The notes under the pieces are model-generated. The model saw only the letters and a program-made list of their open reading frames with translations, ran no database searches and was not told the origin of the DNA. From contig NW_024103874.1 in assembly GCF_003945595.2 (NCBI RefSeq), forward strand, positions 1,560,001-1,624,000: a DNA stretch of 64,000 bases, read 5' to 3'. Positions 39,801 through 47,508 of the stretch are shown one piece after another. This DNA is from Pipra filicauda. Its lineage: Eukaryota > Chordata > Aves > Passeriformes > Pipridae. The position numbers were made by a program, and so were the translations under genes. Positions within the stretch are counted from its first letter, which is position 1. Each line of letters starts with the position of its first letter.

Positions 39801-40472
39801 CGCTGGTGCCATTTAACCACTACCTGGCAAAGGAGGCGCTTTCCCGAGGGCCGCTACCTGTCCTTTGCCCAGGTGGGCTGCCACCCACCTGACCCGCTGG
39901 GAAACAGCTCCCAAGCGCGGCCACCTGCACCACCAGCCCTTGTCCTCCCGCTGGTGGCCAGGGCGCCGCTCCAGCCTCCCCCCGGCGCGGTTCCCTGCCC
40001 GGTTGCCCCGGACCCAGGTCCGCCGAGCCCGGCACTCACCCAAGTTGACGAAGCTCATGACCATGTCAGCCTCGGTGAGGAAGTTGCTGTCCTGCAGGCT
40101 GGCCAGGGGCGGCCCCTGGGTGCTGAAGATGGGCTTGTAGGGGTAGGAGAAGCCCTCGCCGTCCTCGGCGGCGGCCCCCGCCGCCCCCTCCTCCACGGAC
40201 ATGGCATTGTAGAGGTCCAGCATGAACATGGGGGCCGAGTTGTGCTTGCCGTGGAGGTGGGGCCGCGGGCGGTGCGGCAGGCCGAGGATGGAGAGGATCT
40301 CCCGCTGCATCTCGCGGCGCTCGGGGCCGCGCAGCCGCCGGTGGATGAAGCTGGAGTGCACCTCGTTGTCCACCGTGAAGTCGGCGAGGACGCAGCGCAG
40401 CCAGAGCGCGGGGGCGGCGGCGCCCAGCACCAGCAGCCAGGGGCTGGGCTGCCCGCGCCCCGCCGCCGGCAT
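694..40472 (-). CDS. BMP7: BMP7 (bone morphogenetic protein 7), 5' part of the coding region, join of exons 1-4
   Basis: The coding segments, in transcript order, are 40472-40040, 15797-15605, 5153-5005 and 891-694. They join in frame to 324 residues plus one base. The product is a secreted TGF-beta superfamily ligand precursor that signals through type I and II BMP receptors and SMAD1/5/8 in kidney, eye, limb and skeletal development. Visible are a signal peptide (about 1-30), the prodomain (about 31-297), the convertase site RSIR at 294-297, and the mature start STGGKQRSQ. Sequons are NET (N192) and NRS (N307). Exon 2-4 sizes (193, 149 and 198 bp) match those implied by the human protein and its junctions. 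BMP5 and BMP6 are excluded by [30 protein letters not shown] and HLRSIRSTG. Exons 5-7, with the cystine knot, lie off the left edge, so the gene is cut by the window and not broken. Confidence 0.97.
892..5004 (-). other. BMP7: BMP7 intron 3
   Basis: The intron is 4.1 kb, bounded by GTGAGT (5004) and TTCAAG (892). It is AT-rich with no further open frame resembling a BMP, no clear transposon and no RNA gene. Confidence 0.9.
5005..5153 (-). CDS. BMP7: BMP7 exon 3: C-terminal prodomain
   Basis: The acceptor is CTTTCAG|G and the donor is GATG|GTGAGT. The 149-bp exon finishes R209, encodes 210-258 and gives the first base of G259. It reads [19 protein letters not shown] and then [19 protein letters not shown], ending [11 protein letters not shown]. 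This is the characteristic BMP5/6/7 prodomain block with BMP7-type residues ([11 protein letters not shown]). Differences from human are conservative (E to D at the junction, L to I, S to A, R to Q) except near the end, where VETLDG has become VEGTDG. Confidence 0.97.
12497..12625 (-). mobile_element. Old CR1-like tail fragment in intron 2, minus strand
   Basis: The plus strand starts AATTCATAGATTTGGAAAGG and continues TGATCATTTAGCCTGG. This resembles the reversed terminal segment of sauropsid CR1-type elements, which read CATAGATT...AAGGCCAGAAGGG...GATCATCTAGTCTGACCTCC. The rest is too diverged for a subfamily call. Confidence 0.5.
15000..15230. promoter_or_regulatory. Candidate conserved non-coding element in intron 2
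   Basis: The block lies 0.4-0.6 kb upstream in window coordinates of exon 2. It holds CATTAATAATTGCTTGGAAT, TTAATAGCTCATC, CATGCAAAACAATC, TTTGTTAATTAGGG and TTTGATAATAAAGG, a dense series of homeodomain- and FOX/SOX-like words with no repeat landmark. Conservation is untested. Confidence 0.3.
15605..15797 (-). CDS. BMP7: BMP7 exon 2: central prodomain
   Basis: The acceptor is TTTCTGTTTCAG|TG and the donor is GGAAG|GTGAGT. The 193-bp exon completes V145 and encodes 146-208 plus two bases of R209. The stretch [20 protein letters not shown] and the following [20 protein letters not shown] are close to human BMP7, including the glycosylation sequon at N192. Residues 151-158 read FHHQRCHY, where human BMP7 has FFHPRYHH. 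Cys156 is not expected in this family's prodomain at this position, and the context HQR-C-HY resembles BMP5 (HQR-R-HY). Confidence 0.97.
16692..16832 (+). mobile_element. MIR-like (CORE-type, tRNA-derived) SINE remnant
   Basis: The order matches old amniote MIR-like SINEs: GGGGGAAACGGAGGTATAAG, ACTGACTCGCCCAAGGTCAC, an AGCTGAGGTTTGAACCAGAG box, then CCCAGTCCTGTCGTCTGTCC and ACTTGACCTCTCTGC. It lies in intron 1, about 0.9 kb upstream of exon 2. It is diverged but nearly full length, the best preserved of several similar segments in the window. Confidence 0.7.
16896..16966. repeat. Old palindromic interspersed repeat (copy C)
   Basis: GGCCTGATTCTCTTCTGGCA is followed by GTAAATCCATTGACTTAAAG and GGAATTACTCCTGA. 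The end, the AAATCCATTGACTT core and the ATTACTCC arm match the pattern of copies A and B. It lies close to the MIR-like SINE in intron 1. Confidence 0.45.
22852..22950 (+). mobile_element. Possible MIR-like SINE remnant
   Basis: CCCATTTTATAGCCAGGTAG, then GAGGGAGGTGAAGGTGATAA, then GTGTGGCAGGGC follow the order of the 5' half of MIR-like SINEs (ATTTTACAGATG, AGGTTAAGTAACTT, AAGTGGCAGAGC). The match is weak and by eye only. Confidence 0.3.
30325..30740. promoter_or_regulatory. CpG-rich patch inside BMP7 intron 1
   Basis: By eye about 16 CpG dinucleotides fall within about 410 bp (30327-30736), while the flanking intron has almost none. The start (GAATTTGGCCC near 30372) may overlap an old repeat. 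No exon or open frame of interest is seen. It could be an intragenic enhancer or alternative start region, or only a GC-rich patch. Confidence 0.3.
32226..32248. repeat. CT/CA microsatellite
   Basis: A short CT run passes directly into a CA run; a simple repeat in intron 1. Confidence 0.85.
32982..33034. repeat. Old palindromic interspersed repeat (copy A)
   Basis: A near-palindromic core TCCACTGACTTCAGTGGA (32991-33008) is followed by CTTACTCCAGCACGGAATTC and GGCCC. It resembles old sauropsid short repeats whose ends read GGCCCAATTCTG or GAATTTGGCCC around a CATTGACTTCAATGG core. No coding capacity; it may be a MITE-like element. Confidence 0.5.
33399..33545. repeat. Old palindromic interspersed repeat (copy B, with adjoining second remnant)
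   Basis: GGCCCAATTCTGCTCTCAGT opens the copy, followed by CTAGTGTAAATCAAGAGGGA and GTTGTATAAATGAG. A second piece (ATTTACACCAATGAAGACC, about 33519-33537) follows. A related piece with TGAGCAGTCCCATTTACTTC lies at about 33612-33640. The family resembles copy A and the piece at 16896-16966. Confidence 0.5.
34545..35163. repeat. CA-rich complex microsatellite/minisatellite tract in BMP7 intron 1
   Basis: For about 620 bp the plus strand is almost only C and A: CA dinucleotides are interrupted by AACACA, ACATACACA, CACAGCACA and runs of C. Larger units recur (for example ACATACACACAGCACACA around 35090-35140). G and T are nearly absent, so both strands stay open in several frames and yield His/Thr- or Cys/Val-rich pseudo-proteins. 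This is simple-sequence expansion, not coding. Confidence 0.95.
36410..36610. promoter_or_regulatory. Candidate conserved non-coding element in intron 1
   Basis: The segment is AT-rich and repeat-free, with TTATAATCAACCACGGG, TTGCATATCACTTG and CTCAATTATTTTTAGAAG. It falls in a 3-kb stretch (36-39 kb) lacking visible transposons. The call is inference. Confidence 0.25.
38640..38835. promoter_or_regulatory. Candidate conserved non-coding element in intron 1
   Basis: The block combines GCAGTTAATAAGG, CTTATCATGCACG and TAATAATTATTAACGTGTG with no microsatellite or transposon landmark. The homeodomain/GATA-like composition suggests an enhancer. The evidence is texture only. Confidence 0.3.
39110..39440. 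promoter_or_regulatory. Candidate conserved non-coding element near the start of intron 1
   Basis: This repeat-free block lies 0.6-0.9 kb downstream of exon 1. It mixes AT-rich homeodomain-like cores (ATAATTACATATTTAAA at about 39152-39168, TCCAATTAGAGAGG, TTTGCATAAACCCA) with unmethylated-looking CpGs (AACGCGC, GGCGAGTTAGCGGC). This texture is typical of vertebrate developmental enhancers. No alignment was run. Confidence 0.35.
40040..40472 (-). CDS. BMP7: BMP7 exon 1 (coding part): signal peptide and N-terminal prodomain
   Basis: This encodes residues 1-144 plus the first base of V145. Residues 12-30 ([19 protein letters not shown]) form a hydrophobic signal core ending before [12 protein letters not shown], where human BMP7 has its mature prodomain start. 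The block [20 protein letters not shown] (51-70) is the conserved helix of BMP5/6/7 prodomains. The donor is AACTTGG|GTGAGT, with GT at 40039-40038. I chose the ATG at 40472: it has G at -3 and puts the signal peptide at the N-terminus. An in-frame ATG at 40547 has T at -3 and would add 25 Pro/Arg-rich residues in front of the signal peptide. The acidic and Ala-rich loop at 94-107 is about four residues longer than in human BMP7. The exon lies inside a CpG island. Confidence 0.96.
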
Positions 40473-40483
40473 CGCGGCTCGGC

Positions 40484-40515
40484 GGGGGCTGCGGGGCGGC
40501 GCGGGGGGCGCGGGG
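40484..40515 (+). other. G-quadruplex-capable tract just upstream of the BMP7 start codon
   Basis: Four runs of four to six G on the plus strand (40484-40488, 40493-40496, 40503-40508, 40512-40515) are separated by short loops. They satisfy the canonical G4 pattern. The tract lies 11 bp upstream of the start codon. Because BMP7 is on the minus strand, the G-rich strand is the template and the mRNA leader is C-rich. Effects on transcription or R-loops are inference only. Confidence 0.6.
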
Positions 40516-40954
40516 CTGCCCCGCCGCGGGACGCGCCCCGCCGGCATGCACGGCACGGCCCGGCACGGCACGGCCCCCGCTCAGCCCCCGCGGAGGCGCC
40601 GCTGCCCGCTCATGGCCCGAGGCGGCGGCGGGGGGCTCCTATCGGCCCCGGCCCATGGACCCTTCCCCGGGAGCTCTTCTCTGGCGGCGGGAGCGGCCGC
40701 GCTGTGCCCGCGTCCCGCACGGCGCGGCGGAGCCGTGTGAGCGGCGCGGCCCGGCGGGGAGCGGCGGGAGGGTGTCTCTGGTGGGAGGAGCAGGCGCTGG
40801 AAAACCCGAGCGCGAGCGCTCGCTCGCTCGCCAGCTCCTAAACCGCCCGGGAGAGAAAAATCCCTGGATCTGCCCCGAGGAGGGACGTCTGCTCAGGTTG
40901 CTTTTCAGGATGTTTGTGGAGGCTGCGGGCTCCGGGAGAGGCTGAGCCGGTCCC

Positions 40955-41030
40955 GAGCGTCTAAATTAGCGTGAACGTCATTAAGGAGAAGACTCCCCAG
41001 GAGGGAGGGCGGTTTATGCATAAGGAAGGG
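40955..41030. promoter_or_regulatory. Candidate promoter-proximal regulatory block upstream of the CpG island
   Basis: Immediately outside the CpG island an AT-richer segment carries a homeodomain-type core (TAAATTAGCG, 40962-40971), a CRE-like half site (AACGTCATTAA, 40974-40984) and a perfect palindrome TTATGCATAA (41014-41023) like POU/octamer sites. Neighbouring sequence is ordinary. The motif matches are by eye; conservation was not tested. Confidence 0.3.
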
Positions 41031-41547
41031 GCCCAAACTCCCACAGAGTTTACAGATGCAAGTACATCGTCTGTCTGCACAAACACGCATACACACTCTT
41101 TTTCCTCTTCTACTCTTTTTTTTTTTTTTTAAGGAGTACAGATGAGGAGAGACTGTCCGGGACAAAACCAAGAGCACTAAATTATTTAAAACGTGGTCAT
41201 TATACATTCACGCACGTAGACACGTATGTATGTCTGTGTGCACAGAGCCCCGGGTCACTTTTTCCAGCTGGCAGCGGAGAGAGTTAATGGAGAAGCGTTA
41301 GAAATCCGAGGGGTGAGATGAATTGGAACCATCAACCTGTGCATGCGGGTGGTTTATGACACTAGAGTACCCTCCACTCTTGCCTTCCCTTTTTCCTCCT
41401 GCTCCCTGGTACACACCTTTGTGGAATACCGTCCTGAGGTGGATTGTCACCTTCTTAAAGCAGTGGCTTTTTTAACTCAGTGTGTGCAACATCTACATTA
41501 ATGGAGCCTCAGTCTTGATTAGTCCAGCCACATGTCTGCTACAACAG

Positions 41548-41725
41548 TAAATAATAATAATAATAATAACAACAACAATATCAGATAACAAATGTAGACT
41601 ATTGCTTCCCAAATCTTACTTGGAAAACAAGGGGAAGGCAGGATAGTTTATTTGGGTCACTGAATCCCCTCCCGAGGTAATTTCAGAAACCATATATATA
41701 TATATATGTATATATACATACACAC
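41548..41725. repeat. TAA/AAC and TA microsatellites
   Basis: Two separate simple repeats are present: a TAA run passing into AAC (41548-41580) and an alternating TA tract with GTA interruptions ending in ACAC (41692-41725). Ordinary single-copy sequence lies between them. Confidence 0.9.
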
Positions 41726-42002
41726 TAAGTTTATGCTGACATTAAGATTCATTCCTAAGACAAAGAAGAGGGGCAAGGAATAAGAGTTCAGCAGTTTTTT
41801 GGCTTTCTTTTTATAGAAGAGCAATATTCAGTAGTATCCAGCACCAGATCCTGCAACTGTTCTGGAGACTAGTGTTCAGCACTTCTTTTAGCTCTTTATG
41901 TTTAAAATCCTTGCGTGAACAGCAGATAACTAGTCAAAAAGCTGCATGGGAAACATGATGAATGGTTTCATGTGTTTGTATACATGCATGTGCACCTCAT
42001 AA

Positions 42003-42100
42003 TAACAGGGAAACTGAGACATCACATCAAAATGACTCATGGCACTATTGAAATAGTGGTGGAACCAGCATTGAAGTCCTGGCTCAATCCTAACACATGT
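42003..42100 (+). mobile_element. Degenerate MIR-like SINE remnant
   Basis: ACAGGGAAACTGAGACATCA is followed by GTGGTGGAACCAGCATTGAA and GTCCTGGCTC, the same order of boxes as the copy at 16692-16832. The CCCAAGGTCA box itself is not readable here. Confidence 0.5.
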
Positions 42101-45096
42101 TTAGGAATGGCTTAAGCTCTGGGAGAATGGTGGGGGGAGAGAGGTTGTGAAGCCATATCCACCTTAGGTAACATGGGAGCACTTGCTCAACTTACTGGTG
42201 CCAGTGGGGCTGCTCAAAATATCACCCCTATAGCTGCTGTCCCAGTGCTCCCCACTAATGAAAACACCAGTACCTGAGCAGCTGCATTTTGGCTGCCCAG
42301 TTAAGATCAAACTCTCCAGCATCTTTTGTACTTCCTGAGGAGCAGCACTAACCTGCTCTTAACCAGGCAAGTATTTGCCTAAATTTCTTTCTTGCCGAGG
42401 GTGTGGTTTCTAGATCAATTTAAGCTGATTTAAAGCCAGGCTCCCCCTGAGAAAAACTTATTTTTCTCATCCCACCCTAGCCTGGACCTTCAGCTGTGCA
42501 ACCCCACCTCTCTCCAATGCTGGTACCAATACTTACACAGAAGTCAGGAAATTTATTTTGTTTTTAAAGTATTTTTTTAACCATTTATGTATTTGTTTTT
42601 GCTGAATTAATTTTCTGCTGGATCAGCTCCTTGTTCTGACTGACTACATATTGTGGTGGAACTAAGGAGGCCACAGGAATGCACAGCTGGGGGCAAGGAG
42701 AGGGTGTGTGGGTCAGGCTGCAGTAGGAAGGGCTGACAGATGATTTGGTGTCACTCTGCTCTCCCTTTCAGCTGCAGACAACTTGATTTCTCTTCCTTTT
42801 TTGTTCCTTGTAGACTGTTTTTCCAGAACTGTGAGTGTTGGCCTTTCATCAAGCAGCAGTAGGACAAGGAGCCTTGCCTTTGGCATGGACTTTGAGATGA
42901 AAAGATCTGTGAGGCTGGAACAGTGGAGTGGAGAGCAGGTGTCTCTGCTGCCTAAATTACTTGCACCTGAATTACTTGTAGCTCCCTTTCAAAAACTGGC
43001 TAAACTTCAGGTCAGCGTTATGCTTTGGAATGGCAACATGCTTGGAGAGAAAGAAAAGAAAAAGACAGTATGGGAGTTTTGGCTCCTGACTTGCTAACAC
43101 TTTAGGTAGCTGCTGTTGGAGCTGTAGGTGTCATTAAAGAAACAGCAGAGGATAAAAAGTAAACCTTGAAACCTCTTGATTTGACAAATTTCTTGAAAAA
43201 GTGATGTTTGAATCTGTTTCTTTCTTGTTCTGTCTGTTTAAGTGGTCTGGGTTTGGCCACATTTACCTATATCCTGATTTAATGCAGGATGTGCTCTTTA
43301 AAGAGGGACAGTGCTGCAACTGTATCCTGTGCTTTCATAGGAATAACTGGGAAAGTTTTCTCTTTTATACAGTATTTTCGCTGATTGTATTGCACTGGTA
43401 CAGCATTAAATAAATCCTTGATAGTTTGATAGTTTGAAATGGGGATACTGCTTGCATGTATTCTTAAAACAGCAGAACAAAATCACTCTAGCAGTGTGTG
43501 ATGAGAAACTGAATTTGTTAAAGAATAAGTTTTTGATGTGAAGTCCTCAGCTCTTGGCTTCAGCTTGATTTGGGATACAACAAAGGGCAGCATTTATTCT
43601 GCTGCATACAACAAAGGATGATGCAGCTCAAACTGCAGAGGTTCAGCCCTCACATCTGAGCTTGAATTTCAAATACCTTTCAAACAGAAAGGCAATCCAG
43701 TTTGTACCTTTTCTCATGGACAACGTCTCTCTCTTCCCTCCTTTCTTGCCTGCTGTGTAAACCCCATCCTGCTTCCTGTAGGATCAGTTCCACACAGGGT
43801 GCTGAAATATTGGCACCTTCATGTCACTGTCTTTTTCCTCCTCCTTCCTGGATCAATTAAGAAACCAGTTTTTCCTCTTACTCTTCTCTGTTTCTTTTGT
43901 CTATCCTGCTCTTCTTAAGAAGGAAAACGAAATGCTGGTGATGAAGTAATCCCTGTTTTTTGGCACTTGCTGCTCCAGATAATTTCTATAAAAACAAACT
44001 CCCAATGTTTCTGAGGTTCTGCACAAGCCACATTACCAATTGAGTAGCTTTTTGATCTCTTTGAGCTTTGTGTGTACGGTCTTATCTGATTTTTGTACCA
44101 ACTACTGCCATTTGTGTGAAAGTCGATGTATTTGCAGGCACTTATTTAGGAGATAAATAAAGGGTCTGATTTAAAACCATGAAATGGACAAAACTGTGCA
44201 GGTCTGTATCAGGTGAATTTGTATACGCTGCTGTCATCATCCTGTGCCCATCCAAGGCATGTGCCAGTGGCAGAATTTGGCCATTTGCATTTACTTTTAC
44301 CAAATGGGCAGTAAAAAGTGTGGGTTCTGCTCACAGACTCATTTAATGACTTTTCAAAAATCAGACACAAAGCATTTTTTCCTCTTTTCTGTGGAATCAG
44401 TGTCGGGTTCCTTGTCTTCCTACTTTGATGTCCTCTTTTTAACTTTAACCATGTTTCTTTTCCATTCTGTTTTGCATCTTCTCTCATTTGTCTTGAACAA
44501 AGTGCAAGTCCTAAATTATAGCAAACTTTTTTTCTCCTTCCAAATAGTCCCACTAAAATAGCATGTGTTTGGGGAATTTTGAACTGTTTCACTGTACCCT
44601 GAGCATGAAAAACACTTACATAGCAAAAATAATACCATTATTATTTGTATAAGAATGGATAATTAGCTTGTATGTTTAATTATGCTATATTGGATCCTTC
44701 TTATCAAAAGTTTCTATTCATCCCTTCAGCATTATTACTGAGAACGTATTCACCAACAAGAAATTAATCTCATTATGGGTAAGGCATTATATTAGCTCTA
44801 ATCCAGGAATCTGAACAGATCTGGGTTGAACAGTGCCGGGTTGGACAATACTGACTATGTTATAAAAATTAAGTATTGATTCTCATTGCTGTTGATCAGA
44901 GGAGAGTCAGAAATTAAATCTGTGGTTTAGGGTTTGAAAAAGGTATTATTTCTTCTGGAGATGCTAGCAATAGCTAAAATAGAAAATGATCTTTGGATTT
45001 ATGAAATGGGACTGTAGCACTGAATTTAATGGTTGTCAACTGAGTAAGGTGGACAAAGTTCAGTCCTTCACAGTTCAGCATTTCAAAGGACTTCAT

Positions 45097-45128
45097 AAAA
45101 CTGGATCTCCACAAAACTGGATCTCCAC
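45097..45128. repeat. 16-bp tandem duplication
   Basis: Two perfect adjacent copies of AAAACTGGATCTCCAC (45097-45112 and 45113-45128). This is recent enough to be identical, consistent with replication slippage. Confidence 0.9.
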
Positions 45129-47480
45129 AGGGATTCTTTTATTACTATTTACTCCAGAGAACATTAGAAATGAGTTTGTGTCATTGAAACATTTGTAGTA
45201 TTACATTTATCGTACATCTGTTTACAGCTTGAATATAGGCCTATGCTGTATTTTGTATTTTTATTTGTATGTTGGTATGAGCATTTGTAAATGTGCATAC
45301 ACCAGCATACTTCAGTAATGTCTTCAAACTTTATGTAAGTAATATGTTCCTACAGCACAGATACAGCCATATGAGTACTGTTTAACGTGGAATCGAATAT
45401 TGCCAAAGCAGCCCAAACAAAACTGAATTTAATTTTGTACTATTAAATTATTGCGTGCACACTCGATTTGGTTGACGTTTTTTGGCACAAACCCAAGCAT
45501 TTCCTTCATTGGTAACATTGTAATCTGAACATCTGAAATCTCAGGCTTATATTTGTGAAAAGCTATGCTGGGCACGCGCTCGAACGTCACTGCTCAGAGC
45601 GGACTTAAGCCGTGCTGCAGCACCTTGGAAATGTGCCTCTGAAATTCTGCTTAGTTGTTACATTTGCTTGCAATAAATGGTGATCTTTGCTTCTGCAGTT
45701 CACCATCAGACATTCAGGATTCTTCTTATTAACATATGCTTTATGACTTTTTTAGTTTCCTGCTGTTTGCATTCACTAAATGTGGAGAAGTTTGATATTT
45801 TTATGCTGTACAAAAAGCATATAAAACCTGTTCATTTTTGTCAAAGGGAACAACGATAACTGATTCTGACCTGTAAAGTGCAATGGGATGAATTTGGATG
45901 GCTTTACTTTTTCTCTCCAGGCAGGTGCAGAGTAATACCTCAAAAGAACCATTATTTTGTGCCTTTATTCCAGTGTGTACATAAATGCTTGCATAACCCT
46001 TGCACAGCTGCTGTACAAACTACTCATGCCACAAGTATTAGTAATCCTAACAGGGGAGGTTGCATGGAAAATTGGGGTGTGTATGCTAAACCATATGTAC
46101 CATGCCCCTGAATCATAAAACTTGTGTTGCTGGAGCAGAGAGATCTTTGGAGACTGCTGGTTTTACAGGTCTGTAGGAAGCAGGATTATATACAACAGCT
46201 GCACCCTGCAGTCTCTCTCCTGTTGAGGCTTATCTTGTGCATTTAAATAAGCAGGAAACAGAATTTGGTCCAACATTATCTTATACGGTCTCAGCTTCTA
46301 TTTTTATTTATATTTCATTTCCATAGGAACAATTATTTTCACAGTTTATTTTGAATACGTATTAGAGCCACTCAAATTGGAAGTTCTGTGCTGCCAATTC
46401 CGAGCTGCATGGGGCTGCAGAGACACAATGTGCATTTTTTGGTCTCTGGTTCTGCCTCTAAAATAACTTTATATCTGCCATGATTTATAGCTGTGTTTCT
46501 GAACCGGTCTGAAACAAGATGGAAGTTGGAGATTCCTTTGATTCTCTAAAGCCCAGGCCACAAAAATCCCTTCCCAAGTCTCTCAGAGTAGCACAGTTTG
46601 GCCCCAGTTCTCCACGGTTTGAGGGACGTTCCAGCTCCGGGTCCGACCGAGGGAGGAGGTTTGCCACATTACAAGTGGCTGCATGAAGCAATCTCCCAGA
46701 GCTTTAGCAGCAGAAAATCATTATTCAGACGTTTATGCTGGAGGATTTTAAAATAATATTGAAGGGATTCTTTCCTGTGCTGGTGTGGGTTGGTGGAGCA
46801 CCGTGTGAGCGGGTGGAGGTGTATGTATTTACACCTGCCCAGAAGCCAACCCGGGCTGCCCGGGGTGTGTGTGGAGTGGTTGGTGTCACTGCCGATCCTT
46901 TTGTGGAGGCTGCTTTAGTTGTAAGTGCAATGCTATAAGAGTTTATCTTCCCGAGACTGGGACTTCTAAGTTTTCAGTCAGAAAAAAACGTGCTTCCTAA
47001 ATCGTGCTCAGCGTGCACGGAGTTTGCTTTGTAAAGTGCATCTTTTCAGCATTCATCCAAAGCCTTTTCTGCAGTTGTCTGAGCCCCATAGGCGAATATA
47101 TACTGTTAGACTATTAAGATAATTTTTCAGTTAAGACATCGTCAAACTGCAAGCGGGACAATAGAAACAAAACCCCTTTTGTTCTGACTAAACTGTTCCT
47201 AATGACCCCCTCTATAAACAGTGGCACCAGCGGAGGTCTCAACAAGGCTCTTCATTGAGCCCCCTTTCAAAAGGACAAGCAGAGCAGAACATGGGGCAGA
47301 AACTCTCAGAGTTACTGCACTTTACTCCGCTTTGGTGGTCTGACCGCAAGAGAGAATCTGTTGTTTTTGTTGTTCAAGGCACCCAAAAAGCATAATTTAA
47401 AAGCATGGAATTCCACAGTTAGCATCCTATAAAGAGTACTAAATATTTGGATGGTCGGGAAAAGAGCAGAAGGAAGCAGT

Positions 47481-47508
47481 TTGTATGTTTGTTTGTTTGT
47501 TTATTTGA
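47481..47508 (+). repeat. GTTT microsatellite
   Basis: Several GTTT units with one GTAT and one ATTT variant; a short simple repeat. Confidence 0.85.

Larger units (their letters stand above)
15798..40039 (-). other. BMP7: BMP7 intron 1
   Basis: The 24.2-kb intron is bounded by GTGAGT (40039) and TTTCAG (15798). Long first introns in BMP7 are known to hold enhancers. It contains a MIR-like SINE (16692-16832), palindromic old repeats (16896-16966, 32982-33034, 33399-33640), a CpG-rich patch (30325-30740) and a CA-rich tract (34545-35163). Long AT-rich repeat-poor stretches (about 31.7-34.3 and 36.0-39.4 kb) have the texture of conserved non-coding DNA. No alternative coding exon is supported. 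Confidence 0.9.
39830..40960 (-). promoter_or_regulatory. BMP7: CpG-island promoter and 5' UTR of BMP7
   Basis: CpG is dense from about 39.83 to 40.96 kb and drops sharply on both sides. A weaker CpG shoulder starts near 39.46 kb. The island contains exon 1 and the leader upstream of the ATG at 40472. No convincing TATA box is visible, as is usual for CpG-island promoters of developmental genes. Visible elements are several GC boxes, a CGGCACGGC tandem at about 40549-40577, and a palindromic GCGAGCGCTCGC at 40812-40823 followed by a short CTCG run. The transcription start cannot be set from sequence; I infer it lies between about 40.6 and 40.95 kb. Confidence 0.8.

Noticed and set aside
40040..40566. 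Second minus-strand frame over exon 1
   Set aside because: It is a shadow of the real BMP7 frame; only the other frame gives the known BMP7 protein and the correct phase at the splice donor.
39723..40841. 372-codon plus-strand frame across the BMP7 first exon
   Set aside because: It is antisense to BMP7 exon 1 in a GC-rich island where stop codons are rare; the Pro/Ala/Arg-rich translation has no recognisable domain.
44209..44592. 127-codon minus-strand frame, Lys/Arg-rich in the middle
   Set aside because: No family recognised and no supporting promoter or splice signals.
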